This document shows positions 34,468-42,652 of a stretch of 64,000 nucleotides of DNA, piece by piece. How positions within the stretch are numbered: the stretch's first letter is position 1; each line of letters starts with the position of its first letter. Source of the DNA: Flaviaestuariibacter flavus (GTDB lineage Bacteria > Bacteroidota > Bacteroidia > Chitinophagales > Chitinophagaceae); the NCBI RefSeq assembly GCF_004337505.1, contig NZ_SJZI01000008.1, positions 537,934-601,933 on the forward strand. Direction: 5' to 3'. The notes under the pieces were generated by a model. The model searched no databases. It saw only the letters and a program-made list of their open reading frames with translations, and was not told the origin of the DNA. A program made the translations under genes and the position numbers.

Positions 34468-35376
34468 TTAAAAAATTCGTGAGTACGCGTTTGAACGACT
34501 ACTTCCTGTTCGCTTTACAGAGACCGTTTCGCCGAGGTATCTATTGGGCACCTCTTTGCCGGTTCCGATATCGACAATCTTTCGCAAAAAAACATCTTGT
34601 AATGCGAAGTCCGTGAAAATCGGAGAATAATACACACAGTCCTCGAAATAGTAGTGATTCACCTGGCTATGTCGCGTACTCCCCGGCCGGGTAATAGGCT
34701 CTCCGCCGTGTAGCAAGTTCGCAGCCCAAATCAACGCCTGCCCCTTTTTGATAAGCGCCAACTCTTTCTTGAGCCCTTTGTTAACCGCCACCTTCGCTAT
34801 GAATTCTTCATAGTGGTCTGCGTAGTCCATATAACGGTTGGAAGCCTCCAGACTACGCGTAGCTTTTATTCCAACATCCGTCATATTATAGAAGGGAAGC
34901 TTATGGGAACCCGGGTAATAATGCAAGGGCCCATTGTCAAGAGTTACGTCCTCTAAAGCAACCCAAACTCCACACATAAATCGCTCCGGGATTGAAGAAA
35001 AGTGCATCATATCCGAGTGCGTCCTTTGTTGCGTACCGACATCAAAATTCAGTGTTTGAAAAGGAATAGGTCGCCGGCGGTACAGCAATTCCAAACGCCC
35101 GAGAATAAAAGGGTCTGCAGCGATAGCTTTTACGTCGTCATTGTATTTCCAGGCATCTTGAAGTCTATGCTGAGCAATAGCTTCACCTTTTATAAGTCCT
35201 TCTTCATATTTAGGTGCCAAGGCTGTTATTATGCGATCGAACACTTTCGTGTCAATTCCCGTATCGAACGCGACATACCCTTGGTCTGCAAAAGTTTGGA
35301 CGAACTGTTTGTCTGAGGCCGCCAGGTCTGCTTCAGCTAGTTCAGAATCGAAGAACGGAGATTCGATCCATGGCAT
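34468..35376 (-). CDS. phytanoyl-CoA dioxygenase (PhyH)-family protein, low GC
   Basis: 302 residues from the ATG at 35376 (MPWIESPFFDSELAEADLAA). Fe(II)/2-oxoglutarate oxygenase fold: HSD in RTHSDMMHFS gives the HxD ligands. The distal His and Arg lie in TRPGSTRHSQVNHYYFED, with GPLHYYPGSHKLPF between. Substrate unknown. Base composition is clearly AT-richer than both neighbours, suggesting transfer. Eight bases upstream lies a tract of eleven C (complement of 35384-35394). An in-frame ATG at 35421 reads through it (RPPPPYN), so the N-terminus could be phase-variable. Confidence 0.85.
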   Translation of the reverse strand: MPWIESPFFDSELAEADLAASDKQFVQTFADQGYVAFDTGIDTKVFDRIITALAPKYEEGLIKGEAIAQHRLQDAWKYNDDVKAIAADPFILGRLELLYRRRPIPFQTLNFDVGTQQRTHSDMMHFSSIPERFMCGVWVALEDVTLDNGPLHYYPGSHKLPFYNMTDVGIKATRSLEASNRYMDYADHYEEFIAKVAVNKGLKKELALIKKGQALIWAANLLHGGEPITRPGSTRHSQVNHYYFEDCVYYSPIFTDFALQDVFLRKIVDIGTGKEVPNRYLGETVSVKRTGSSRSNAYSRIF

Positions 35377-35383
35377 ATTATAA

Positions 35384-35394
35384 GGGGGGGGGGG
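35384..35394 (-). repeat. homopolymeric C11 tract at a gene start
   Basis: Eleven G on the plus strand. On the minus strand the tract precedes the PhyH ATG by about 8 bases and lies inside an in-frame upstream extension beginning at 35421. Length change would alter leader spacing or the longer reading frame. Confidence 0.8.
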
Positions 35395-35647
35395 TCGACA
35401 TGTATGTTGGCTTTCAAACAAATATAGGGAAACCGCCTAAGGTTAAGCTGTCAGGACGATACACATTGATGGGAAAGGTTGGTATGTTTTCGGATGGCGG
35501 TCAACACTTGCACTTACGCTAAGGAGACGCTATGGCACTACGTGCAATGCCTACCTCAAATATACCAACCCGCCCAAAACCTATTGCGCGTCGTGCAAAC
35601 CCGGGCACGGACCCCGGAACATCCAGCAAGCCAAATCAAACCCGTAC

Positions 35648-35815
35648 AGCCCTCCCGGAATTCCCGGCAACCCCTTCACCCGCCCGTGAACCCTTCCCGG
35701 GATTTCCGGCACACCTTCACGCTCCCGAAAAATGCTCCCGGTATTTCCGGCGGCTCTTCACGCCGGCGTGAAATGCTCCCGGAAATTCCGGCTAACCTTC
35801 ACGCATTGAAATTCA
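35648..35815. repeat. 41-bp tandem palindromic units upstream of DUF6261-like paralogue 2
   Basis: Four units aligned on CTCCCGG or TTCCCGG at 35652, 35694, 35735 and 35776 (steps 42, 41, 41). Each contains a CCGGAATTCCCGG/GGTATTTCCGG-type palindrome and a second palindrome near TTCACGCCGGCGTGAA. It ends 138 bp before the DUF6261-like start. The remainder of the 35395-35952 gap shows no gene. Confidence 0.8.
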
Positions 35816-35952
35816 GCCGTTTATAAAGCAGGATAGCCCCATACCCAGAATTAGGTAGGTTCCCGCCGAAACGCCAAAGAAGAAATTTTCTTCAAAAAAC
35901 GCTTCGCCGTCTCCGGAATGCTTTCTACCTTCTGATCCCAAAACCCACTGTT

Positions 35953-36714
35953 ATGCTCACTTCAATTACAAAGCTCCAGTACCAGCACCTGCAGAACGCG
36001 GAAGCGGTACACTTCTCCAAAATGATTATCGAACGCGTTGTTTCCGCCAATCCATTACCGGCACCGGTGCAAACGAAACGCGATGCATTCGCCTCCGTTA
36101 CCGGGCGCATGGACCTCCTCATCCAGCAGGCACGACACTCACGTTTTACCGACGCTTTGCAGTCCGAAGATGCCGTTCGCGATGAGCGCACACAATCCTT
36201 CTACTTGCTTTGCGAAGGATTTTCGAAATGTGAAGACGACCGGCGCCGCACCGCCGGCAGGCTCCTGCTCGATGCGCTTCGTCCCTATGGCACCGCCTCC
36301 GACCTGCGTGATGCCGATTACGACAAGCAAACCCAATTGCTCAATGGCCTCGTGCGCGACCTGCAGGGCCGCCCCGACCTGCACGCCGCACTCGTTACCT
36401 GCGGCCTCGAGTCACTCGTGGAAGCCCTCAAATTCTCGAACGAAGCATTTGCAAACCTCCAGCGCCAAAGCATCGACGAAGACGTCAACAAGCCCGAAGC
36501 TTTTGAAATGGTCACGCTCCGCCGCGAGGCCCGCAAAGCCTACCGCGAGCTCATCGAGCAGATCCAGAGCGCTTACAACTTTACCGGCGGCTCCGAGCCC
36601 TGGCTCGGCATGGTGGCCGCCATCAACCAGATCGTTGAAGACTATAAACTCAAACTCGCCCAGCGCGCCGGCCGCAACGCCGCCAAAGCCGAAGAAAAGT
36701 CAACCGAAGCCTGA
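35953..36714 (+). CDS. DUF6261-like protein, paralogue 2
   Basis: 253 residues, helical, soluble. Shares with the gene at 17357 the opening (ITKLQYQHLQNAEAVHF against FNLRPLHNGEFLTF), an internal YxxLxEgF-like helix and the closing REARKAYRELIEQIQSAYNF...EPW pattern. The 50 bp before both ATGs are also loosely alike (AACCC then CTnnTTATG). Function unknown. A 12-bp terminator follows closely. Confidence 0.75.
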   Translation: MLTSITKLQYQHLQNAEAVHFSKMIIERVVSANPLPAPVQTKRDAFASVTGRMDLLIQQARHSRFTDALQSEDAVRDERTQSFYLLCEGFSKCEDDRRRTAGRLLLDALRPYGTASDLRDADYDKQTQLLNGLVRDLQGRPDLHAALVTCGLESLVEALKFSNEAFANLQRQSIDEDVNKPEAFEMVTLRREARKAYRELIEQIQSAYNFTGGSEPWLGMVAAINQIVEDYKLKLAQRAGRNAAKAEEKSTEA

Positions 36715-36734
36715 TACGTCACAGAAGATAAAAC

Positions 36735-36761
36735 AAAGAGCCGCCCTACGGGCGGCTCTTT
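36735..36761 (+). terminator. intrinsic terminator after DUF6261-like paralogue 2
   Basis: A 12-bp perfect stem AAAGAGCCGCCC/GGGCGGCTCTTT (36735-36746 with 36750-36761), loop TAC, T tract. Confidence 0.92.
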
Positions 36762-36780
36762 TTCACGAAGGAGGTAAGAG

Positions 36781-36871
36781 CAAATGATCACAGAACAAAT
36801 GAATACATGATTACATGAGGTAGGACTACATCATGTATTCATTTGCTCATGTATTCTGTGATCATGTAATC
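36781..36871. repeat. inverted octamer-type arrays
   Basis: The left half (ATGATCAC, AGAACAAATG, ATACATGATTACATGA) is the inverse complement of the right half (TCATGTATTCATTTGC, TCATGTATTCTGTGATCA). Both are built of 8-bp ATGATTAC-like steps. No ORF. Confidence 0.75.
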
Positions 36872-37017
36872 TACTATCGGGGCCGCTGGCGTCCCGATGC
36901 GCGGCATCAGGATCTGAAAGGCAGCAAGGCAAAAGGACAATCAGAAATGACTTCCGGCACATGCTCCTTCCACTGCTGCCCCCGCGATGACAAGCATTTT
37001 GTCAGGCTGAGCGAAGT

Positions 37018-37509
37018 CTATTTCTTCCACGACCACAACACAAAGTCCAGCCCCGGCACCTGCGTGCATCCTACCTGCCGCAGCATCGTCACCAATTGTC
37101 CGCGGTGGTAGGTGCCGTGGTTGAAGATGTGGTGCAACACTTCCCAGGTGGGCGATTTGTGTTGCACGCCTTTGCCGTCGCGGTAGATGAATTCGTGGGT
37201 GAAGAGGTGTTGCGGCGCGCGCTGCACGTAGTCGAGCCATTGCGCGTCGAGGCGGCGCAGCAGCGCGGCCAGCGCGGTGAAGTCGCCGGCGAAGTTGTCG
37301 GAGGGCCGCACGATCTTTTCCTGCAGCTGGATCCTTTGCCACCAGATGCCGGCCGCGTCGCAGAGGTGCAGCACCGTGCGGCGGATGGTGGGGAAGCTGC
37401 TCACCAGCTCCTGCTCCTGCTGTTCGGGCGTCAGCGTAGCGATCGTTTGCAGCAGTTGCTCGTCGGCCCAGGCGTTGTAGGCAGCGTAGGAAAGCAGGAG
37501 TTCCTTCAT
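37018..37509 (-). CDS. DinB-family four-helix protein
   Basis: 163 residues. Metal-ligand histidines of the DinB/YfiT fold are visible: TVLHLCDAAGIWW in helix 2 and HHIFNHGTYHRGQLVTMLRQ near the C-terminus. The family contains metal-dependent thiol or other transferases; substrate unknown. It is divergent from the PLP enzyme gene, with 49 bp between starts. Confidence 0.88.
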   Translation of the reverse strand: MKELLLSYAAYNAWADEQLLQTIATLTPEQQEQELVSSFPTIRRTVLHLCDAAGIWWQRIQLQEKIVRPSDNFAGDFTALAALLRRLDAQWLDYVQRAPQHLFTHEFIYRDGKGVQHKSPTWEVLHHIFNHGTYHRGQLVTMLRQVGCTQVPGLDFVLWSWKK

Positions 37510-37558
37510 AGTGAAATGGTTCTACTTTTGGAACACTAATTAACAAACATTGCTTGTC

Positions 37559-38767
37559 ATGAGCGGCAAAAAAAATACACACTCCGGCTTCGGCACCACG
37601 GCCGTACACGCCGGCCATCGCCCCGACCCGCGCCACGCCCACCTGGTGCCCATCTACGCCACCAGCACCTATGTATACGATGACGCCGAGCAGGGCATGC
37701 GGCGCTTCAGCGGCACCGAGGAAGGCTATATCTACGGCCGCTGGGGATCGCCCACGAGCAACGAAGCCGAAGACAAGATCGCGGCCCTCGAAAGCTTCGG
37801 GCTGCCTTTCGAAGTAAAAGGAATCCTGCATGCCTCGGGCATGGCCGCGCTGGCATCGCTCTTCATGGGCACGCTCAAAAAGGGCGACAAGGTGCTCACC
37901 CACTTCTCGCTTTACGGCGGCACCGACGAATTGCTGGGCAACCTGCTCCCGGGCTTCGGCGTGGAGTATATCGTGGCCGACCTGCGCGACGATGCTAAGA
38001 TCGACGCGCTCATCGCCTCCGATCCCGCCATCAAAATGCTGTACCTCGAAACGCCCGCCAACCCCACGCTCCAGTGCGTGGACCTCGAAGTGCTGATCGG
38101 GGCTGCGAAGAAAGCCGGCCTGCTCGTGGCCTGCGATAACACTTTCGCTACACCTTACCTGCAACAGCCCTTTAAATGGGGCGCCGACTTCGTGATGCAC
38201 TCCACCACCAAGTTTCTCAACGGCCACGGCACCGCCATCGGCGGCATCCTGCTGGGCCGCGACATGGAGTTCATGAGCAAGGGCATGACGAAGGCCCACC
38301 GCCTCCTGGGTGGCAGCGCATCGCCTTTCGATGCATTCCTGCTCCTCACGGGCGTGAAGACGCTCGAGCTGCGCATGGAGCGTCACTGCAGCAACGCGAT
38401 GGACGTGGCGCGCTTCCTCGACGCACAGGGCGCGGTGGCGCGTGTCAACTACCCGGGCCTTCCCTCCCACCCCGATCATGCCGTGGCCATGAAGCAGATG
38501 AAGCACCCCGGCGCCATGCTTTCCTTTGAGCTGAAGGGCGGCCTGCAGGCCGGTATCGACTTCATGAACAAGCTGCAGCTGTGCACCCGCACCGTGTCGC
38601 TCGGCACCTGCGATACGCTCCTCTGCCATCCCGCGTCGATGACGCACCACGGCGTAGCCAAAGTACAACGCGAGCAGTACGGTATAACCGACGGCCTCAT
38701 CCGCATGAGCGTGGGGATCGAGAATATCGAGGACATCCTGGAAGACCTGAAGCAGGCGCTCGGATAA
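37559..38767 (+). CDS. Cys/Met-metabolism PLP-dependent enzyme (trans-sulfuration family)
   Basis: 402 residues from ATG 37559. FGTTAVHAGHRPD and PIYATSTYVYDD at the N-terminus, YGRWGSPTSNEAEDKIAALE, the aspartate pairing with the PLP nitrogen in ACDNTFATPYLQQP, and the PLP-lysine in HSTTKFLNGHG. SVGIENIEDILEDLKQAL closes the protein. It could be methionine gamma-lyase, cystathionine gamma-synthase/lyase or O-acetylhomoserine sulfhydrylase; the sequence alone does not decide. Confidence 0.9.
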   Translation: MSGKKNTHSGFGTTAVHAGHRPDPRHAHLVPIYATSTYVYDDAEQGMRRFSGTEEGYIYGRWGSPTSNEAEDKIAALESFGLPFEVKGILHASGMAALASLFMGTLKKGDKVLTHFSLYGGTDELLGNLLPGFGVEYIVADLRDDAKIDALIASDPAIKMLYLETPANPTLQCVDLEVLIGAAKKAGLLVACDNTFATPYLQQPFKWGADFVMHSTTKFLNGHGTAIGGILLGRDMEFMSKGMTKAHRLLGGSASPFDAFLLLTGVKTLELRMERHCSNAMDVARFLDAQGAVARVNYPGLPSHPDHAVAMKQMKHPGAMLSFELKGGLQAGIDFMNKLQLCTRTVSLGTCDTLLCHPASMTHHGVAKVQREQYGITDGLIRMSVGIENIEDILEDLKQALG

Positions 38768-38886
38768 GAGAAAGAACGCTGATCCCGCTGAAGCGGGATC
38801 AGCAGATTGATTATGATTTGAGCGGATGGTGGTACCGATATCTGCGCACATCCTGACAGATCATAAAAAATCCGCGTTCTTTCTCT
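38767..38886. repeat. dispersed inverted repeat family 2, copy 3
   Basis: Left GAGAAAGAACGCTGATCCCG with a self-complementary CCCGCTGAAGCGGG arm, internal CAGATTGATTATGATTTGAG and right ATAAAAAATCCGCGTTCTTT. It fills the gap between the PLP enzyme and GNAT genes. Confidence 0.85.
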
Positions 38887-38915
38887 CCCTGCGGGCACCC
38901 TAATTTTGCCGCATC

Positions 38916-39371
38916 ATGAACATCTCCCTCCGTCGCGCCGTACGCTCCGATTGTCACCGCCTCCTCGAACTCGTGAACGAACTGGCGCTTTATGAAAAAG
39001 CACCCGAAGAAGTAACGGTATCGCTGGAACATTTCACAGAAAGCGGCTTCGGCGAAAACCCCGTGTGGTGGGCCTTCGTAGCCGAAGTGGATGGTGTGGT
39101 GCAGGGCTTCGCACTTTACTACATACGCTTCAGCACCTGGAAGGGGCAGCGTATGTACCTCGAAGACTTTTACGTAACCGAAGCGATGCGTTGCCACGGC
39201 ATCGGCAAGCTCCTCTTCGACCGCCTCATTGAAGAAGCGCGCGACAACGAGTTCAGCGGCATCGTGTGGCAGGTGCTCAAATGGAACGAGCCCGCCATCA
39301 GCTTTTACAAAAAATACAACGCAGCCTTCGACGGAGAGTGGTTCAACTGCTCGATCCCGGCGGGGGCGTGA
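38916..39371 (+). CDS. GNAT-family N-acetyltransferase, diamine-acetyltransferase-like
   Basis: 151 residues, a complete GNAT fold. The acetyl-CoA loop is EAMRCHGIGKLLFDRL (R/Q-x-x-G-x-G), preceded by strand MYLEDFYVT and followed by WNEPAISFYKKYNA. The ALYYIRFSTWKG segment and overall match recall spermidine/spermine acetyltransferases. The substrate may therefore be a polyamine or other amine. The stop TGA is the first triplet of a heptamer array. Confidence 0.88.
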   Translation: MNISLRRAVRSDCHRLLELVNELALYEKAPEEVTVSLEHFTESGFGENPVWWAFVAEVDGVVQGFALYYIRFSTWKGQRMYLEDFYVTEAMRCHGIGKLLFDRLIEEARDNEFSGIVWQVLKWNEPAISFYKKYNAAFDGEWFNCSIPAGA

Positions 39372-39390
39372 ATCGTCAGTCGTGAATAAG

Positions 39391-39417
39391 AAAAGCCTCC
39401 GCATTGCGGAGGCTTTT
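39391..39417. terminator. bidirectional terminator, GNAT and M43 protease
   Basis: A 12-bp stem AAAAGCCTCCGC/GCGGAGGCTTTT (39391-39402 with 39406-39417), loop ATT, between convergent genes. Confidence 0.9.
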
Positions 39418-39458
39418 CATTGTGTGTGTGTGGGTCTGGCGGTCCATTGCCATCGAAC

Positions 39459-39488
39459 CGCTCACGGTTGACGGCTCACGGCTCACGC
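39459..39488. repeat. heptamer array CGGCTCA
   Basis: Four units at 7-bp steps (CGCTCA, CGGTTGA, CGGCTCA, CGGCTCA). It ends at the base next to the M43 protease stop (complement of 39489-39491). A second short heptamer array begins at the GNAT stop (39369). Confidence 0.8.
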
Positions 39489-41768
39489 TTATTGCTTAAC
39501 AAAACGCGTTTGTCCCACCACAACGCCTTCGGCATCTACAAGCTGCACGTAGTAAACACCACGGGCAAGGGTTTGAATGCCCAGCGAGGCGTTCGGCTTC
39601 AGCATCGAATGCTGCGCCACCGGGCGGCCGCTGGCGTCGATCAGGCGCAGCTGTCCGCGACCGGTGAGACCGCTTGCGTTGATGTTGAGCGTGGTAGTGG
39701 CGGGGTTGGGATAAGCCTGCAGCTTCACGGCACCCTGCACCAGCGACGGGTCCATCTGGCGCGTGGCGGTGCCGAGGGCAACCTTCAGCGTGTAGCAGGT
39801 GGCACTGTTGGCGCCGTTGTAGCCATATACCTGCGCGTAGTAGGTGCCGGCTGCGGCGGTGTAGCTGATCGTTTCGCCGGTGGTGCCGCCGTTCTGAGAA
39901 ATGCCCACCTGGGTGCCCGCGCTGTTGAACAGCTTCAGGTCATAGTCGCCGGGAAGCGTGCCCAGCGTAATGGTGATGGTGCCGCCGGTGGTGATCACGA
40001 ACTTGTAGTAGTCCACGTCCGTAGTACTACTGATCGTTCCCTTGATGTCGGTGTTGAAGGGGATCTGCGCGGCGCCGGTGGTGGTGCCGTTGGTGCTGTT
40101 GTCGTAGGTGCCGGGGCAGGTGGGTACGGCAACTGCGGTGGCGCCGATGTTGAGGCTGTAGCAGGTGGCGCTGTTGGCACCGTTATAGCCGAACACTTTC
40201 ACATAGTACGTACCCGCCGCGGAGCTGGCCGTGGTGATCGACTCGCTTGTGGTGCCGCCGTTCTCGGAGATGGCGAGCTGGGTGCCGGCCGAGTTGTAGA
40301 GCACGAGGTCGTAGTCTCCGGCAAGACCGGTAAGCGAGATGTTGAAATTCGACGTAGCCGAGAGCGTCACCTTGAACCAATCCTGGTCGGTGGTAGTGGT
40401 GATCGCCGCCGACAGCGCGGTGTTGGTGGCAACGGCTGCCGCCGCGGCCAGGCTTTCGTTGGGCTCATAGTTGGTGCCGCAGCCCGGGCTGGCGGCCGTG
40501 GTGGTGAAGGAGCCGCTCGCAAAGGCGCTGCTGGAGGCGCTGCAATTGGTGCTCACCTGCCAGTTGTAGGCCGTGGAAGCGGTGAGGCCGCTGATGGTGA
40601 CCGAAGTACCCGTGGCGGCGCTGGCGGCGGTGGTCCAGGTAGAAGCGGCCGTCGTCTTATACTGCACGGTGTACGATGAGGCACCGCTTACGGCCGACCA
40701 GCTCACGGTGGCGCTGCTGGAGGTAACCGACGATGCCGACAGGCCGGTGGGTACACCGCAGGTAGTGGTGGACGGGGCCTGGCAGCCCAGCGAAGAAGCG
40801 AGCGAAGCGCGGGCGCCGCCGGCTTGCAGCACACCGTACATGCGGCTCTTCTGGCCGGCGGTGAACATATACATACAGGCGTCGTCCACATAGTCCATAT
40901 AGTTCATGTACATAACGCCGTTGCCGCCCGTGCAGGCATCCACTTTCGGGAAGGTGGGGCAACCGTAGTTTTCGGCACCCTGCAGCGGGGTATCGCTGAT
41001 AAGATCGTCCTGGGCGCAGGCAGCCTCATCGCCCCAGATGTGGCGCAGGTTGAGCCAGTGACCCACTTCGTGTGTAGCGGTGCGGCCTTTGTTGAAGGGC
41101 GCGGCCGCGGTGCCGGTAGTGCCGAAATAATTGTAGCCGATCACAACGCCATCAGTGGCCGCGGCGCCGCCCGGGAACTGGGCGTAGCCGAGGATGCCGC
41201 CCTGGCCGCCCGAAGTGATGGCCGGCACGACCCACAGGTTCAGGTAGCTATTGCGATCCCATGCATTGTCGCCGCCCGTGGTGCTCGACTTGGCATCATC
41301 GGTATCGGCGCTGAATGAGGTCTTGGTGGTCTGCTTGCGGATGATACCCGTAGTTGCGTTGCCCGAAGGATCGCGCTGCGCCATGCAGAAAGAAATTTTA
41401 CAATCCGCAACAAAGCTTTTGAATGCTGCGGGTACGAGCCCGGTGTCGGAATTATTAAGCTGGTAGTCGCGGTTCAGCACATCGATCTGCGTCTGGATCT
41501 GTGCGTCGGAAATATTTTGGGTGCTGGTATTCCAGAGTACGTGCACCACTACAGGTATGTTATATACCGGTGTGCCGCGCTGGGTGCCGTTAGGGCCTGC
41601 CACGTAAGGATGCGCCTGGGTAAAGCGCTCGATGGCCGCCTGGTTGGGTGCCATCTGCGGATCGCGTGCCAGCTGCTGCTGGTAGTGTTCGAAGGAAGCA
41701 CACTTGCGCTGCGCCGACGCAAAGAGGGATGTGGCCATAAGCCCCAATACAAGTAATCGTTTTCTCAT
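39489..41768 (-). CDS. secreted M43 zinc metalloprotease with T9SS sorting domain
   Basis: 759 residues. Signal peptide LLVLGLMATSLFASAQ, then a propeptide. The M43 (pappalysin) catalytic domain has zinc motif HEVGHWLNLRH and Met-turn MNYMDYVDD. A fibronectin III-like domain (PTGLSASSVTSSSATVSW) follows, then two PPC-type domains ending GYNGANSATCYSLNI and GYNGANSATCYTLKV. A type A sorting domain is last (LQAYPNPATTTLNINA ... GVYYVQLVD). Exported by Sec, then across the outer membrane by type IX secretion. Cell-surface or secreted protease. Confidence 0.95.
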   Translation of the reverse strand: MRKRLLVLGLMATSLFASAQRKCASFEHYQQQLARDPQMAPNQAAIERFTQAHPYVAGPNGTQRGTPVYNIPVVVHVLWNTSTQNISDAQIQTQIDVLNRDYQLNNSDTGLVPAAFKSFVADCKISFCMAQRDPSGNATTGIIRKQTTKTSFSADTDDAKSSTTGGDNAWDRNSYLNLWVVPAITSGGQGGILGYAQFPGGAAATDGVVIGYNYFGTTGTAAAPFNKGRTATHEVGHWLNLRHIWGDEAACAQDDLISDTPLQGAENYGCPTFPKVDACTGGNGVMYMNYMDYVDDACMYMFTAGQKSRMYGVLQAGGARASLASSLGCQAPSTTTCGVPTGLSASSVTSSSATVSWSAVSGASSYTVQYKTTAASTWTTAASAATGTSVTISGLTASTAYNWQVSTNCSASSSAFASGSFTTTAASPGCGTNYEPNESLAAAAAVATNTALSAAITTTTDQDWFKVTLSATSNFNISLTGLAGDYDLVLYNSAGTQLAISENGGTTSESITTASSAAGTYYVKVFGYNGANSATCYSLNIGATAVAVPTCPGTYDNSTNGTTTGAAQIPFNTDIKGTISSTTDVDYYKFVITTGGTITITLGTLPGDYDLKLFNSAGTQVGISQNGGTTGETISYTAAAGTYYAQVYGYNGANSATCYTLKVALGTATRQMDPSLVQGAVKLQAYPNPATTTLNINASGLTGRGQLRLIDASGRPVAQHSMLKPNASLGIQTLARGVYYVQLVDAEGVVVGQTRFVKQ

Positions 41769-41901
41769 GTGTGTTAAGGATTTAGCTTATTAAATTAAGC
41801 AGCTCGCTGCACAAAAAAACGTTTATCGTAGATATACGCTGAAATAGAGTAAAAACGCGTTCGCTTCTATCAGTAACGGTCTGGCATCCAAAGTGCACGA
41901 A

Positions 41902-41929
41902 AAAGGGCCGGATCTGCATCCGGCCCTTT
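41902..41929 (-). terminator. intrinsic terminator
   Basis: A 12-bp stem AAAGGGCCGGAT/ATCCGGCCCTTT (41902-41913 with 41918-41929), loop CTGC. It ends the minus-strand gene at 41978. The rest of 41769-41977 is AT-rich leader of the protease gene. Confidence 0.85.
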
Positions 41930-41977
41930 CGGGAAAATGAGGTCGGGTATTTCGTGGTACCCGAAGTAAAAACAGGC

Positions 41978-42475
41978 TTAGTTAACGCTGTTCTTCACCG
42001 AGCTGAATACGGCAACAACCAGGATGATCGACAGTACAACGGCAGCGCCGAGACCGATCCAGGACCACTTGATGCGGTTGCGCTTGCCTTCGTCGCTGAA
42101 AGCAACATAGGCGATCAGTACACCGATCAGACCGAGGAAGAAGCCGAGTGCGAAACCGCCGAAGCTGAAGCCTTCACCTTCGGTAGCCTTTGCCAGCTTG
42201 CCCTTCAGGGTTCCGTCGGCATTGATGCTCTTGCTAAGCTTCTTCTGGGCCTTGCGGAAACCCATCTTGTCGATGCCGCTCATCTTGCGGCCCGACATTG
42301 CTTCGTAGTCGGCGATGGAGATCGTGGAGAGATCCATCAGCGAGATCGACTTTCCGGTGTTACCTACCGGGATCATGATGGTCTTGGCATTCTTCGGGAT
42401 GCTCACCGGAGATACCGAAGCGAAAGACGTTGCCATTACAAGCAGTGCTGCGAAAAGAAAGAACAATTTTCTCAT
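41978..42475 (-). CDS. exported membrane-anchored hypothetical protein
   Basis: 165 residues. Signal peptide MRKLFFLFAALLVMATSFAS. A soluble stretch with SLMDLSTISIADYEAMSGRKMSG. Two C-terminal helices: FGGFALGFFLGLIGVLIAYVAF and SWIGLGAAVVLSIILVVAVF. The pattern of an N-terminal lysine-poor secreted part followed by a helix pair is frequent in Bacteroidota proteins of unknown function. No family named. Confidence 0.8.
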   Translation of the reverse strand: MRKLFFLFAALLVMATSFASVSPVSIPKNAKTIMIPVGNTGKSISLMDLSTISIADYEAMSGRKMSGIDKMGFRKAQKKLSKSINADGTLKGKLAKATEGEGFSFGGFALGFFLGLIGVLIAYVAFSDEGKRNRIKWSWIGLGAAVVLSIILVVAVFSSVKNSVN

Positions 42476-42607
42476 TGTTGTTTTAGTTTAGGTTGTTAAA
42501 ATAGAGAAAAAATCACAACCCGAAAAAAATGATATAAAATTTCTTCCGGGTTTTTTCGTTAATGCGCACCCGAAACAGAGCAGGCTTCCGGCAATCGCAC
42601 ATAAAAA

Positions 42608-42626
42608 AAGACCGGGAACCGGTCTT
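42608..42626 (-). terminator. intrinsic terminator of fabD
   Basis: An 8-bp stem AAGACCGG/CCGGTCTT (42608-42615 with 42619-42626), loop GAA, followed by T7 on the minus strand. Confidence 0.85.
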
Positions 42627-42652
42627 CGCTCAAAAAAATAGGTTTCGATCAT

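Noticed and set aside
36941..38851. Open frame of 636 codons on the minus strand
   Set aside because: Antisense to the PLP enzyme and overlapping DinB; no family motif, composition rich in His/Gly/Val as in shadow frames.
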